A DNA stretch of 64,000 bases from positions 175,881 through 239,880 of the forward strand of contig JAUIHI010000007.1 in NCBI GenBank assembly GCA_030432295.1. Reading direction: 5' to 3'. The notes beneath the pieces are model-generated. The model was not told the origin of the DNA. It saw only the letters and a list, made by a program, of their open reading frames with translations, and searched no databases. A program made the translations under genes and the position numbers. This stretch comes from Anaerolineae bacterium. Its GTDB lineage: Bacteria; Chloroflexota; Anaerolineae; Caldilineales; Caldilineaceae. This document shows positions 44,628 to 53,260 of the stretch, piece after piece (the first letter of the stretch is position 1; each line of letters opens with the position of its first letter).

Positions 44628-45071
44628 TTATACGGCAAGATTAGCAACGATCTTCTCAATGCGGCGCGTCCGGGTCTCTTGTGCTTTTGCTTCCACCACC
44701 TGGCGGACAAATTCCTTGCGCCGAGAGGGGGCCAATCGGTCAAACGCGTCTGTGGCGCCCTCCCTCTGGGCGAGTGCCGCGGCCAGATCGTCGGGAATCT
44801 CCACCGTGCGTGGCTCCAGATCGAGTTCCAGTGTCACCTCGACTGCATCGCCTGCCTGGAGCCCCGATGCTGCGCGGTGGGCTGCGCTCAACGATACCAT
44901 AAACTTTCCATCCATCACCGCAACTGTGCTGCGATAGGTGTAGCCGGAGAGGGTTATTCTGACCGCTGGATTCTTCTTGGGACCCAATTCCGCCATGGAC
45001 GCGGACGGTATCTCAATTCCCGTCGGTGTCCCGATCTCTCCTGCGACAGTTGTAGCGAATGATACTGACAT
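44628..45071 (-). CDS. DUF1905/YdeI-like protein
   Basis: 147 residues: a beta-barrel part (VRITLSGYTYRSTVAVMDGKFMVSLS, GLQAGDAVEVTLELD) is followed by a helical segment FDRLAPSRRKEFVRQVVEAKAQETRTRRIEKIV, as in YdeI/OmpD-associated proteins. ATG 45069-45071 follows GGGGGA. Confidence 0.85.
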   Translation of the reverse strand: MSVSFATTVAGEIGTPTGIEIPSASMAELGPKKNPAVRITLSGYTYRSTVAVMDGKFMVSLSAAHRAASGLQAGDAVEVTLELDLEPRTVEIPDDLAAALAQREGATDAFDRLAPSRRKEFVRQVVEAKAQETRTRRIEKIVANLAV

Positions 45072-45159
45072 TTAGTCCCCCTTTGCCATTAGAAAGCAGA
45101 TCGAGACAGGTGAATTGAACTCTTTTGTGATGAATTGGGATTGCATTGAGTTCTCCTAT

Positions 45160-45240
45160 CTCGGTAGACCCCGACAGCGGACCACTAAGCAGGCCCTGCA
45201 TCTTCTCTGTTGCTGTCCGCCGTCGGTGGTCTGCAGCCTA
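45160..45240. repeat. Imperfect hairpin with GACGGCGGAC word
   Basis: GTAGACCCCGACAGCGGAC pairs with GTCCGCCGTCGGTGGTCTGC with a few mismatches. Related to 36331-36399. Lies in a 173-base intergenic gap. Confidence 0.55.
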
Positions 45241-45244
45241 CAGT

Positions 45245-45799
45245 CTATCTCGTCTTCCAAACAGTCAGATACTTCTTGCGGTACTTCTCGTCCTCTTCCG
45301 TGGCGATCAGTTCCAGCGCCCGCTCGCGGATACTGTCATCGCCTGTGGCATCGTAGAGATGGCGCATGCCCTGGGCGATGTCGAAGCGGATGAGTGTGCC
45401 ATTCTTCTCGCCGGCGGATTCTGCGAAACGGGTGGTCAGTCCTTCCGCTGCGAGCTTGCGCTGCTCTGGGCGAGCCAGCCCCACTCGCCAGATGGATTGC
45501 AGGGAGTGGCGTGCCGTGACGAATTTGACGTCCTTTGTCACCGCCATCACTCTGGAAAAATCGCTGAGAATGCGCTTCTCCGGATCGCTCTGGGCCAGAT
45601 AGCAGAGAAGCTGGGCCGCCACCGAGCGCTGGTGGTTGTCCTTGTGGGTCAAGCGGACCAGCATCTCATCCCAGACTTCGTAGGCCCAATCCACGGGCTG
45701 CTCCACCGCTGCGAAGATGGCGTCATAGGCCGCAAAACGGGCCTCTTTGTCCGCCGAGGAGAGCAGATTGTCGTAGTGGGTGCGGAGGGTCGCGTCCAT
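45245..45799 (-). CDS. Helical repeat protein, HEAT-like
   Basis: 184 residues, all helical: LRTHYDNLLSSADKEARFAAYDAIFAA, YEVWDEMLVRLTHKDNHQRSVAAQLLCYLAQ, GMRHLYDATGDDSIRERALELI, as in ARM/HEAT proteins. The ATG at 45797-45799 follows GAGAGAA; a GTG sits one codon earlier. Ten bases after the DinB gene. Confidence 0.8.
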   Translation of the reverse strand: MDATLRTHYDNLLSSADKEARFAAYDAIFAAVEQPVDWAYEVWDEMLVRLTHKDNHQRSVAAQLLCYLAQSDPEKRILSDFSRVMAVTKDVKFVTARHSLQSIWRVGLARPEQRKLAAEGLTTRFAESAGEKNGTLIRFDIAQGMRHLYDATGDDSIRERALELIATEEDEKYRKKYLTVWKTR

Positions 45800-45808
45800 C
45801 ACTTCTCT

Positions 45809-46288
45809 CTATTCCGGTTGCAGTACACAGAGGGCCTGACGAATCTCACCCAAGTGATAGGCGGTGTGGGCGATGACACCGATTGCCCCGCCGATCTGCA
45901 TGTGATTCGACCATTCCGTCGTGTCATTGACCAGCGCCCGGATGCGGTTGTAGCTCTCGCGCAGGGTGGCTTTGATCCCCTCCCACTCGGCTGGGGTGAC
46001 GGCGCTGGTCTCCCGCCAGATTTTGCCCCAGTCGTTGGCCTCGAACTGTCCGCTGCGCACGGCCTTTTCCAGCACGTCCAGATAAAAGGCGATGTGCTTG
46101 ACCTGCGCGGCCAGCGTCGCACATTGGCCGCCCACGGGAATCGACGCTTCCGCCGCGGAAATTGTCGCCAGTGTCTCGAAAAGGGAGGTGCCTTTGTCCA
46201 GATAAATGCCCTGCACACTCTCAAAAGTTTCGTCGAGCAGAGCAAAGATCGCGGCTGTGAAATGCTCAGATTGAATCTGTGAAGACAT
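45809..46288 (-). CDS. DinB superfamily protein
   Basis: 159 residues with a four-helix DinB fold: CATLAAQVKHIAFYLDVLEKAV (His) and GVIAHTAYHLGEIRQAL (two His), a metal-binding triad. First gene of the minus-strand stress cluster, behind a perfect promoter. ATG 46286-46288. Confidence 0.85.
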   Translation of the reverse strand: MSSQIQSEHFTAAIFALLDETFESVQGIYLDKGTSLFETLATISAAEASIPVGGQCATLAAQVKHIAFYLDVLEKAVRSGQFEANDWGKIWRETSAVTPAEWEGIKATLRESYNRIRALVNDTTEWSNHMQIGGAIGVIAHTAYHLGEIRQALCVLQPE

Positions 46289-46329
46289 AACGCATTGCTG
46301 CCTTTCAATTTTTGTAATCGGTGTATCAA

Positions 46330-46358
46330 ATTATAGAACAATTGTTCGCATCTGTCAA
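46330..46358 (-). promoter_or_regulatory. Perfect consensus promoter of the 46-40 kb cluster
   Basis: TTGACA (46353-46358) and TATAAT (46330-46335) on the minus strand with a 17-base spacer, an exact sigma-70-type match. Confidence 0.88.
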
Positions 46359-46393
46359 CTACAAAAAAGTCCATTCGGGTCGAGTTTTCGGGG

Positions 46394-46422
46394 TTGACAA
46401 ATCAGAAAATTTGTTCTATTTT
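46394..46422 (+). promoter_or_regulatory. Promoter of the DUF4287 gene
   Basis: TTGACA (46394-46399) and TATTTT (46417-46422), 17 bases apart, pointing right. Confidence 0.65.
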
Positions 46423-46461
46423 GGAAAGAGTCATCTTTCTAACAGCATAAGGAGAATCCCA

Positions 46462-47031
46462 ATGAGTGTCCTGGGACAGGCTGCACAAACTCAACTGAGC
46501 AATATCGAGAAGAAGACGGGGAAATCCCTGGACGAGCTGACAGCCCTGGCCGGGGCCAGCGGGCTGAGCAAACACGGCCAGTTGCGGGATTACTTCAAGA
46601 CTGCATTGGGGCTGGGCTATGGGGACGCCAATGCGCTCGCCCATTATACCCGGCAGGCCAATGAAAAGCAGGCACCGGCGGAGAAAAGCCTTGCCGATGT
46701 GGTAGACGAACTCTACGCGGGGAAAAAGGCCCATCTGCGCCCCATCCACGACGCGCTGTGGGGGCAGGTGGAGAAGTTGGGCGATTTTGAGATTCTGCCC
46801 CGGCAGAAATATCTGAGCCTGCGCCGCCAGAAGCAGTTTGCGATGATTGGCCCACCCACCAACAGCCGTGTGGAGGTGGGGCTGAATGTGAAGGATTTGC
46901 CAGCGGACGACCGGCTGATCGAACAGTCCAAAGGCAGTATGTGCAATTACGTCGTGCGCCTGACCGACCCGTCCGAAGTAGACGCGGACCTGCTGGGCTG
47001 GATCGCGGCAGCCTACGACAGTGCAGGATAA
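46462..47031 (+). CDS. DUF4287/DUF5655-type protein
   Basis: 189 residues. The N-terminal part (IEKKTGKSLDELTALAGASGL, GLGYGDANALAHYTRQ) is DUF4287-like and the C-terminal (VEVGLNVKDLPADDRLI) is DUF5655-like, a common fused or paired arrangement. Function unknown. ATG 46462 follows AAGGAG. Confidence 0.85.
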   Translation: MSVLGQAAQTQLSNIEKKTGKSLDELTALAGASGLSKHGQLRDYFKTALGLGYGDANALAHYTRQANEKQAPAEKSLADVVDELYAGKKAHLRPIHDALWGQVEKLGDFEILPRQKYLSLRRQKQFAMIGPPTNSRVEVGLNVKDLPADDRLIEQSKGSMCNYVVRLTDPSEVDADLLGWIAAAYDSAG

Positions 47032-47036
47032 AAGAG

Positions 47037-47094
47037 ATTGGGGGCTGGAGATTGGAGGTTCGCACTGCTCAACCTCTAATCTCCAGCCCCCAAT
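47037..47094. terminator. 24-bp hairpin with one wobble at convergent junction
   Basis: Arms 47037-47060 and 47071-47094; one G-U wobble. Between the DUF4287 gene and rnhA, which converge. Confidence 0.88.
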
Positions 47095-47097
47095 CCC

Positions 47098-47583
47098 CTA
47101 CCCCTCCTCATCAGCGGGATCGGCGTCGGTCGCCTGGGCCGCGGCGCTGCTGGCGAGATCGTCCGCCCGCTCGTTGTACTCGTCCCCGGCGTGGCCTTTG
47201 GTCCAACGCCATTCCACCCCACCTGCCTGCGAATGCCGTTCCACCGCGGCCAGCAGGGCGCGCCACAGGTCCTGGTTTTTCACCGGCTTTTTGGAAGCCG
47301 TGCGCCAGCCGTTGCGCTGCCAGCCCACCACCCATTTGGTGATGCCGTCGCGCAGATAGCTGCTGTCGGTGAAAATCTCCACGGCGCAGGGCCGCTTCAG
47401 CCCATTGAGCGCTTCAACGGCGGCGCGCATCTCCATGCGGTTGTTGGTTGTACGGCGGAAGCGGCCACTCAGTTCCTTTTCCTGTTCCCCATAGCGCAGA
47501 ATCGCTGCCCAGCCGCCCGGTCCGGGATTGCCCAGACAGGCGCCGTCGGTGTAGATAATCACAGGGGTAGAAGTGTTCGCCAT
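47098..47583 (-). CDS. rnhA: Ribonuclease HI
   Basis: 161 residues; YTDGAC (Asp10-type), MEMRA (Glu), TDSSY (Asp), [13 protein letters not shown] (His and Asp), the four metal ligands plus the flap His. Degrades RNA in RNA-DNA hybrids. A C-terminal acidic extension (DADPADEEG) follows. ATG 47581-47583. Confidence 0.97.
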   Translation of the reverse strand: MANTSTPVIIYTDGACLGNPGPGGWAAILRYGEQEKELSGRFRRTTNNRMEMRAAVEALNGLKRPCAVEIFTDSSYLRDGITKWVVGWQRNGWRTASKKPVKNQDLWRALLAAVERHSQAGGVEWRWTKGHAGDEYNERADDLASSAAAQATDADPADEEG

Positions 47584-47586
47584 TTT

Positions 47587-48654
47587 CTATCCAAAGAAGG
47601 TCAGGCAGACCGGCATACTCGCACTGACGGAACGGCCTGTGGGTGTCAGGCTGCCGGTCTTCTGATCGATGGCAAAGACGAAAATGTCGTCTGTGTCCTG
47701 GTTGGCAGCCAGCAGCCAGCGCCCGCTGGGGTCGATGGCAAAATTGCGCGGGGTGCGCCCGCCAGTGGGAGTCTGGCCCAGGCTGGTCAACTCGCCCGTC
47801 TTTTCGTCGATGGCGTAAATGGCGATGCTGTCGTGGCCCCGGTTGGAGCCGTAGAGGAAGTGGCCCGACGGGTGCACGTGGATATCGGCGCAGTGGCTGC
47901 TGCCGTCGAAATCGTCGGGCAGGGTGGAGATGCGGCAAATGTCCTTCAAACTACCATCCGCGGCGTCGAAGGCAAAGCCGTTGACCGTCGAGTCCAGTTC
48001 GTTGATGGCGTAGGCGAAGCGCTGGTCCGGCGTGAACGCAAAGTGGCGGGGGCCGGAGCCGGCTGTTACCCGCGCCCAGTTCTGGGCCGGGTTGGGGACC
48101 AGTTGTCCATTTTTCAGGTCCATCTGGTAGATCATCACTTTGTCCATGCCCAGATCGCAGACGTAGGCGTAAGTGTTGGTCGGATCAATCGTCACCGAAT
48201 GGGCGTGGGGGCCTTGCTGACGACGGGTATTCACGCTCGATCCGTCGTGCTGGACGACCTGGCTGGAGGGCTTCAGTTGGCCATTCGGGTCGATAGGCAT
48301 CACAGCCACACTGCCGCTGCTGTAGTTGGTGGAGATGACGACGCTGGCGGTGGCATCTGCGGCCAGATGACAGGGCGCGCTGCCCTGGGTGGGTTGCTGG
48401 TTCAGGTATTCCAAAGCGCCGCTGCTGGCGTCGATGGCAAAGGCACTCACCTGCCCACCGCCTTCTCCCATTTCATTGGCCGCATAGAGAATGGGCTGGC
48501 TGGGATGCAACGCCAGGAAGGATGGATTGGACGCTTCCGCGGCCAGGGTGACTTCGCCGATTTCGCCGGTCTCTGTGTCGAAGCGGGCGACGTAAATACC
48601 CTTGCCCCCGCGCCGGGTGTAGGTTCCGATGTAGAGAAGTGGGGAGTTGCTCAT
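47587..48654 (-). CDS. 6-phosphogluconolactonase-like beta-propeller (YbhE type)
   Basis: 355 residues of seven-bladed lactonase: LYIGTYTRRGGKGIYVARFD, NPSFLALHPSQPILYAANE, GPHAHSVTIDPTNTYAYVCDLG, GPRHFAFTPDQRFAYAIN. Substrate inferred from family; 6-phosphogluconolactone is the usual one. The ATG at 48652-48654 follows a TATTGGG hairpin. Three bases separate its stop from rnhA's start. Confidence 0.9.
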   Translation of the reverse strand: MSNSPLLYIGTYTRRGGKGIYVARFDTETGEIGEVTLAAEASNPSFLALHPSQPILYAANEMGEGGGQVSAFAIDASSGALEYLNQQPTQGSAPCHLAADATASVVISTNYSSGSVAVMPIDPNGQLKPSSQVVQHDGSSVNTRRQQGPHAHSVTIDPTNTYAYVCDLGMDKVMIYQMDLKNGQLVPNPAQNWARVTAGSGPRHFAFTPDQRFAYAINELDSTVNGFAFDAADGSLKDICRISTLPDDFDGSSHCADIHVHPSGHFLYGSNRGHDSIAIYAIDEKTGELTSLGQTPTGGRTPRNFAIDPSGRWLLAANQDTDDIFVFAIDQKTGSLTPTGRSVSASMPVCLTFFG

Positions 48655-48697
48655 AGGGGTACGCTGCTTTCTGTAGATGTTGATGGTCGGAAAAGGG

Positions 48698-48742
48698 ATA
48701 TTGGGTATTGGGCGTCGGATCGTCCTAACGAAATACCCAATA
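48698..48742. repeat. Hairpin, TATTGGGTATT family
   Basis: ATATTGGGTATTG pairs with AAATACCCAATAG around a TCGGATCGTCC centre. Confidence 0.75.
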
Positions 48743-48746
48743 GCTT

Positions 48747-49214
48747 CTATCTGTGAATCGGGTCGATCCAACGAACTTCTTCGGGTGCTTCTACCGCGGG
48801 GATGTCCAGATTGACGACGACCGGCTCCTGGTCGCTGCGCACGAGGACGCAGGAGAGGGGTTCGTCGGCCAGGGCGTTGATCTCCTGATGGGGGACGTAG
48901 GGCGGCACGAAGATAAAATCCCCCGGCCCGGCCTCGGCCACAAATTCCAGCCGCTCGCCCCAGCGCATACGCGCCCGCCCGCTCACCACATAAATCACAC
49001 TTTCCAGGCTGCCGTGATGGTGCGCGCCGGTCTTGGCGTCGGGGTGGATGACGACTGTGCCAGCCCACAGTTTCTGTGCACCAGCCGTGGCCTGGGTGAT
49101 GGCCGCGGCCCGGTTCATTCCCGGCGTCTGGGGCGTGTTTGTGTCAAGTTCGTCCCCCCGCACAACGCGCACGCCCTTTGTGCGCCAGTCGGTGGGATTG
49201 GTTGCTTCGTTCAT
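48747..49214 (-). CDS. Cupin-domain protein
   Basis: 155 residues; GAHHHGSLESVIYVVSG (His pair and Glu of cupin motif 1) and GDFIFVPPYVPHQEIN (motif 2). Binds a metal; product unknown. ATG 49212-49214. Confidence 0.9.
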   Translation of the reverse strand: MNEATNPTDWRTKGVRVVRGDELDTNTPQTPGMNRAAAITQATAGAQKLWAGTVVIHPDAKTGAHHHGSLESVIYVVSGRARMRWGERLEFVAEAGPGDFIFVPPYVPHQEINALADEPLSCVLVRSDQEPVVVNLDIPAVEAPEEVRWIDPIHR

Positions 49215-49323
49215 TGGCTGTCTCCTGTCGGGATGAGATATACACGCATATCATACCCGCAGCAGGCAAAGATGTCCACCACAGGAAAAGAATCAGAGGG
49301 CAATATATTCGAGCGCGAAAAAT

Positions 49324-49779
49324 CTATTCTGACCCACCATCCGCCTTCCAGAGCGCAAAGGCCCGGCGCACCACCGCCCGGGACTCGCCGTACATCTCGA
49401 ATTCTTCCAGGCGATCCACCGCCACCCAACGGGCATCGGCCGCGTCGTCGTCCGGGCGCACTTCACCGGAGAGATAGCGCCCCCAATAATCCACCACAAC
49501 GTAGTGATAGCGCACCTGCCCGTCCCCGTCCCGGATGATCGGCTCGAAGACACCCACCAGATCACGGATTTCCACAGCCACGCCGCACTCTTCCATCACT
49601 TCCCTGGCCGCACCCTTCGCCAGCCGCTCGCCCACATCGATCAGCCCGCCGGGCAGCCCCCACTGGCCCACATTGGGCGGCTTGCCTCGTTGCACCAGCA
49701 GAACTTCCCCCAAATCATTGAAGACAGCCGCAGCCGTCCCCACGAGAGGAGCGACCGGATATTCGCGCTGTATACCCAT
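49324..49779 (-). CDS. NUDIX hydrolase
   Basis: 151 residues. Full Nudix box: GGLIDVGERLAKGAAREVME then ECGV. Hydrolyses a nucleoside-diphosphate derivative. The ATG at 49777-49779 follows GGGGG; an upstream ATG at 49815 would begin in the hairpin at 49798-49849, which is intergenic by nature. Confidence 0.93.
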   Translation of the reverse strand: MGIQREYPVAPLVGTAAAVFNDLGEVLLVQRGKPPNVGQWGLPGGLIDVGERLAKGAAREVMEECGVAVEIRDLVGVFEPIIRDGDGQVRYHYVVVDYWGRYLSGEVRPDDDAADARWVAVDRLEEFEMYGESRAVVRRAFALWKADGGSE

Positions 49780-49797
49780 CGAAGATTCCCCCCAATC

Positions 49798-49849
49798 AAC
49801 CAGTGAACCAATCAACCAATTTCCAGACTGGTTGATTGGTTCACTGGTT
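49798..49849. repeat. Perfect 21-bp hairpin, TTGATTGG family
   Basis: Arms 49798-49818 and 49829-49849 with a 10-base loop. Between the Gfo/Idh and Nudix genes on the same strand. Confidence 0.9.
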
Positions 49850-49854
49850 TCGTA

Positions 49855-50931
49855 TCATTCCACCCGCACGCTCACACCGTTGCGGGCAGATTCGAGGACC
49901 GCCAGCGCGGTTTGCAGATTGCGCACGCCGTCGTTGGCGGTGGCCAGAAAGCCCGTGCGGGTTGATCCGTTGGCCCGATTGTACAGGGCCAGGTGAAAGG
50001 CGCGCACGGTTGCGGTGTAGTGATCCGGCCCGTCCACGGGGATCACCTCCACTTCATCGTTGCGCACGTGGAGCAATTCGCTGGGCCGCCGCCGACTCCA
50101 CCAGTGATGGACTCGCAGCGAACCCCTGCTGCCGTAGATTTCCACGCTGCTGAAGCGATGGGGCGTTACGAAAGAATCGTGGCAGTGGACCAGTTGTCCG
50201 CCCCGGCGCAGGCGCAGATTGACCACCACTTCGTCGTCCACATCCCCGCCCAGCGCTCGGCGGGAGGCCAATGCTGCCACCCGATCCACCTCGTCGGCAA
50301 AGAGCCAGCGCACCAGATCGATGTCGTGAATCGTGCGGTCCAGCACTACACCGCCGCCGTCAGGCCGCAGCCGCCAAGTTTGCAGGTCAGGCGGCAGGAG
50401 CGCACAGTTGATAATCTGACCGCCCAATAGCTCGCCGATGGCGTAGTCCCGCACCAGTTCAGCCATGCGGGCCAGAGCCGCGTCGCCCCGATAGGCGTAG
50501 TTGGGCACAAAGAGCAGGCCCTGCATCCGGGCTGTTCGTTCCAGGGCCGCGGCCTCGCTGTGGGCCAGGGCTACGGGCGTCTCACAGAGTACGTGCTTGC
50601 CTGCTTCCAGCGCAGCCAGGGCCAGCGCGTACTGATGGCAGGGCTGGCTGCTCACGTAGACTGCATTCACGTCGTCGCGGGCCAGGAGTTCATCCAGATT
50701 TTCGTAGGCTCGCACCAGCCGGTTGTAGGAGGCAAAAGCGTTGCCCCCCCGGGGGCTGTGGCTGTAGACACCGATAATCGGCGCGCCGCTTCGCCCCGGC
50801 TGGCCGGCGGGATGGGGTTGGGTACGCAGCGCGGGGATCAGAAATTTCTGGGCCACCCGGCTAGCGCCCAGCAGCGCCCAGCCGATGGCTCCGCTTTGTT
50901 CTGGATTGGATGAAGGGGCTTCGATTTTCAC
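49855..50931 (-). CDS. Gfo/Idh/MocA-family oxidoreductase
   Basis: 358 residues; N-terminal Rossmann LLGASRVAQKFLIPAL, then a domain with CETPVALAHSEA. The usual EKP motif is ETP here (Glu-Thr-Pro), so the catalytic lysine of sugar dehydrogenases is absent. It may be a non-catalytic or differently acting member. Starts with GTG at 50931; there is no strong binding site. Confidence 0.87.
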   Translation of the reverse strand: MKIEAPSSNPEQSGAIGWALLGASRVAQKFLIPALRTQPHPAGQPGRSGAPIIGVYSHSPRGGNAFASYNRLVRAYENLDELLARDDVNAVYVSSQPCHQYALALAALEAGKHVLCETPVALAHSEAAALERTARMQGLLFVPNYAYRGDAALARMAELVRDYAIGELLGGQIINCALLPPDLQTWRLRPDGGGVVLDRTIHDIDLVRWLFADEVDRVAALASRRALGGDVDDEVVVNLRLRRGGQLVHCHDSFVTPHRFSSVEIYGSRGSLRVHHWWSRRRPSELLHVRNDEVEVIPVDGPDHYTATVRAFHLALYNRANGSTRTGFLATANDGVRNLQTALAVLESARNGVSVRVE

Positions 50932-50934
50932 GGT

Positions 50935-50963
50935 TTTTCAATGACCAGTCGTTGGCGTATACT
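50935..50963 (+). promoter_or_regulatory. Promoter of the phospholipase-C-like gene
   Basis: TTTTCA (50935-50940) and TATACT (50958-50963), 17 bases apart. It lies beside the Gfo/Idh start. The leader would be about 175 bases. Confidence 0.6.
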
Positions 50964-51145
50964 AAGGCAATTTGGCTCAACAGGAGTTCAGGGGATAACC
51001 CGCTTGATTTCGATACGGCTGGAAACAGCACCAGCCTACTCAATCGGCGCTGGCCTAACTGTTCAGGGCCTGCCCTCCGAGGTCCCAATGAACCAGCAAT
51101 CCCGTCAGGTCAAATTGGCCCTGACTATTTCCAGGAGGTATCCAA

Positions 51146-52261
51146 ATGAACCCCTCAGTTTCTGACGACACGTCCTCCGCGGAACAGGCCCGCAAACAGG
51201 CCCTGCTGGAACGGATGCGAGCCAGCCGCGCCCGGCATCCGATTCCGCCCCGGCCCCGGGGACTCAGCTTTGGGCCACCCCGCAGCCGGGCCGAGCAGGT
51301 GGCGGACGTTCTGCGTCAACTGGACGAACTGCCCCGCAGCCGGGGCGCGGCCCCAATCTCGGCGGCCACCCAGCGGGCACTGCAACAGGCGATGCTCCCC
51401 CAATACGACTTCCCCTGGTACAGCAATACCCACGAGACAATGGCCGACACCGCCCTGGCGGCTATGCCCGAATTTGTCCAGCAGATGGTGGGGCTGCACA
51501 AGGGCTTTTTTGTGCTGGGGGTTGTCGCACCGGACAAGCTCTACAAAGACAGCGTAAATCACGTCTATCACACCAGCGCGGCCCATCGCGGCCAGGGCTT
51601 TGTCGGCTATGCCCACAGCAAAGTGGCGAAGAAACTGAATCTAATGCGGGGGATGCTGGCCCACCCCGACGATCTGCGGCTGGACAAACAGGCCGCCCGC
51701 TTCTTGCAGGGCATCGCCATCCGTCCCTGCCAGTTGATTGCCTTTGAAATGGGCATCATCAGCCACTACATTTGCGACATCACCCAGCCCTTCCACACAG
51801 ACCAGATGGACGAGTGGAAAGGGCGGCTCTTTGACGAGACCCTCTGCCACAAGAGCTACGAAGCCGATGTGCGGGATAAGGGGCTGGAACGGCTACGGGC
51901 CGAAAGCGAAATGGCCCCGCCGGTTGAAATCAGCGACCCGGCTGCCTTTGCAGTCTCTGTGGCCGAGGCAAGCAGCAGCCAATACCCGACAATTGTGGAG
52001 GCCTACTACGCAGGGCCGGGCAAGTTGCTGGGCAAGCGGGAGGAGCGGCTGGAGCGCACCTGGCCCATCACCCAGGAATGTTTCAACCGGGCCATCTGGG
52101 CCACCCATTCCCTATGGATGGCCGTGGGCAACTACGAAAGAAGCCTGGCCACCGCCTTCAGCCAGGACATCGCGCTCCACGAAGCCGGGCGATTGTTCAG
52201 CCCCGGCAGCGCCTACCTGGCCGGGCTGGTCAACGAAGAAGTGGTGCTGAAAAAGAGATAG
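51146..52261 (+). CDS. Zinc-dependent phospholipase C-like protein
   Basis: 371 residues. A disordered N-terminus (residues 1-85) precedes a helical domain: YSNTHETMADTAL (His96), FFVLGVVAPDKLYKDSVNHVYH, FEMGIISHYICDITQPFH and CHKSYEADV, the zinc PLC/S1-P1 nuclease pattern of His and Asp ligands. No signal peptide is apparent. ATG 51146 follows AGGAGG. Confidence 0.8.
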   Translation: MNPSVSDDTSSAEQARKQALLERMRASRARHPIPPRPRGLSFGPPRSRAEQVADVLRQLDELPRSRGAAPISAATQRALQQAMLPQYDFPWYSNTHETMADTALAAMPEFVQQMVGLHKGFFVLGVVAPDKLYKDSVNHVYHTSAAHRGQGFVGYAHSKVAKKLNLMRGMLAHPDDLRLDKQAARFLQGIAIRPCQLIAFEMGIISHYICDITQPFHTDQMDEWKGRLFDETLCHKSYEADVRDKGLERLRAESEMAPPVEISDPAAFAVSVAEASSSQYPTIVEAYYAGPGKLLGKREERLERTWPITQECFNRAIWATHSLWMAVGNYERSLATAFSQDIALHEAGRLFSPGSAYLAGLVNEEVVLKKR

Positions 52262-52265
52262 CAGG

Positions 52266-52326
52266 TATTGGAGAGTAGAGATTGTGTAGTGCGGGAACGA
52301 CACTACACAATCTCTACTCTCCAATA
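52266..52326. terminator. Perfect 26-bp hairpin at convergent junction
   Basis: Arms 52266-52291 and 52301-52326, 9-base loop, between the PLC-like gene and parB. Confidence 0.92.
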
Positions 52327-52333
52327 TCCAATC

Positions 52334-53260
52334 TCAAATATCCTCTCCCCCCACAATCTGCTGGTAGATGCTGTCCAAATCCCCGTCGTTGAAGAAGTGG
52401 ATGACCAGCCGCCCGCTGCCGTCCTGCTTGCGTTCCAGGCTGACTTTTGTGCCCAGTGTGGAGCGGAAGCGGCCTTCCAGCGCGGTCAGATGTGCCCGGC
52501 TTTCGGCAGATTCGGTGGTGGTAGGCGGGGGCGGGGGCGGTTCCAACAGACGGCGCACCAGTGCTTCGGTCTGGCGCACAGTCAACTCCCGGCCCACCAC
52601 TTCTTCCAATGCCCCATTCATCGCTGGATGATCGGGCAGGGAGAGCAGGGCACGGGCGTGGCCCGCGCTGATGCGGCCATCGGTCACGGCCCCTTGCACA
52701 GCCGGCGACAACCCCAACAGCCGCACAGTATTCGCCACCGCAGATCGGCTCTTGCCCACTCGCTGGGCCACCTGGGCCTGGGTCAGCCCAAAGCCGGTCA
52801 TCAACGCATCGTAGGCCGTCGCCTCTTCCAACGGGTTCAGGTCCGAGCGCTGTACATTCTCCACCAGCGCCCACTCCAACAACTGCTGGGGCGACGCCTC
52901 CCGCACAATCACCGGAACCGTCTCCAGCCCGGCCTGCTGGCTGGCCCGCCAGCGTCGCTCACCGGCAATCAGCCAATAGCGCTGGGGTTCGTCCAGGCTC
53001 TCGGTCACAATCAGCGGCTGGATGACCCCGTGCTCAGCGATGGAAGCTGTCAGTTCGGCCAGACTCTCCGGGTTGAAGACTGTGCGGGGCTGGTGGGGAT
53101 TTGGGCTGATGTCGGCCACGGGCAGCAGACGGATGCCACCCGCCTCGGCCTGCTCGATGAGGGTCTCTCGCTCCTGCTCCCCTGTGATAGACGAATTGGT
53201 GATGAGCGCGCCCAATCCCCGGCCCAGACCCCGGCGCGTGCGTGGATTGTTTTCGGTCAT
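52334..53260 (-). CDS. parB: Chromosome-partitioning protein ParB
   Basis: CTPase that binds parS and loads SMC. 308 residues; RRGLGRGLGALI, DISPNPHQPRTVF, the nuclease-like box GERRWRAS, LTQAQVAQRVGKSRSAVANT (HTH) and a C-terminal dimer domain. ATG overlaps the parA stop by four bases. No complete parS was seen in the window. Confidence 0.96.
   Translation of the reverse strand: MTENNPRTRRGLGRGLGALITNSSITGEQERETLIEQAEAGGIRLLPVADISPNPHQPRTVFNPESLAELTASIAEHGVIQPLIVTESLDEPQRYWLIAGERRWRASQQAGLETVPVIVREASPQQLLEWALVENVQRSDLNPLEEATAYDALMTGFGLTQAQVAQRVGKSRSAVANTVRLLGLSPAVQGAVTDGRISAGHARALLSLPDHPAMNGALEEVVGRELTVRQTEALVRRLLEPPPPPPTTTESAESRAHLTALEGRFRSTLGTKVSLERKQDGSGRLVIHFFNDGDLDSIYQQIVGGEDI

Noticed and set aside
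50910..51165. Short frames across the leader before the phospholipase C-like gene
   Set aside because: They overlap each other and the Gfo/Idh start and have no binding site or protein-like pattern.
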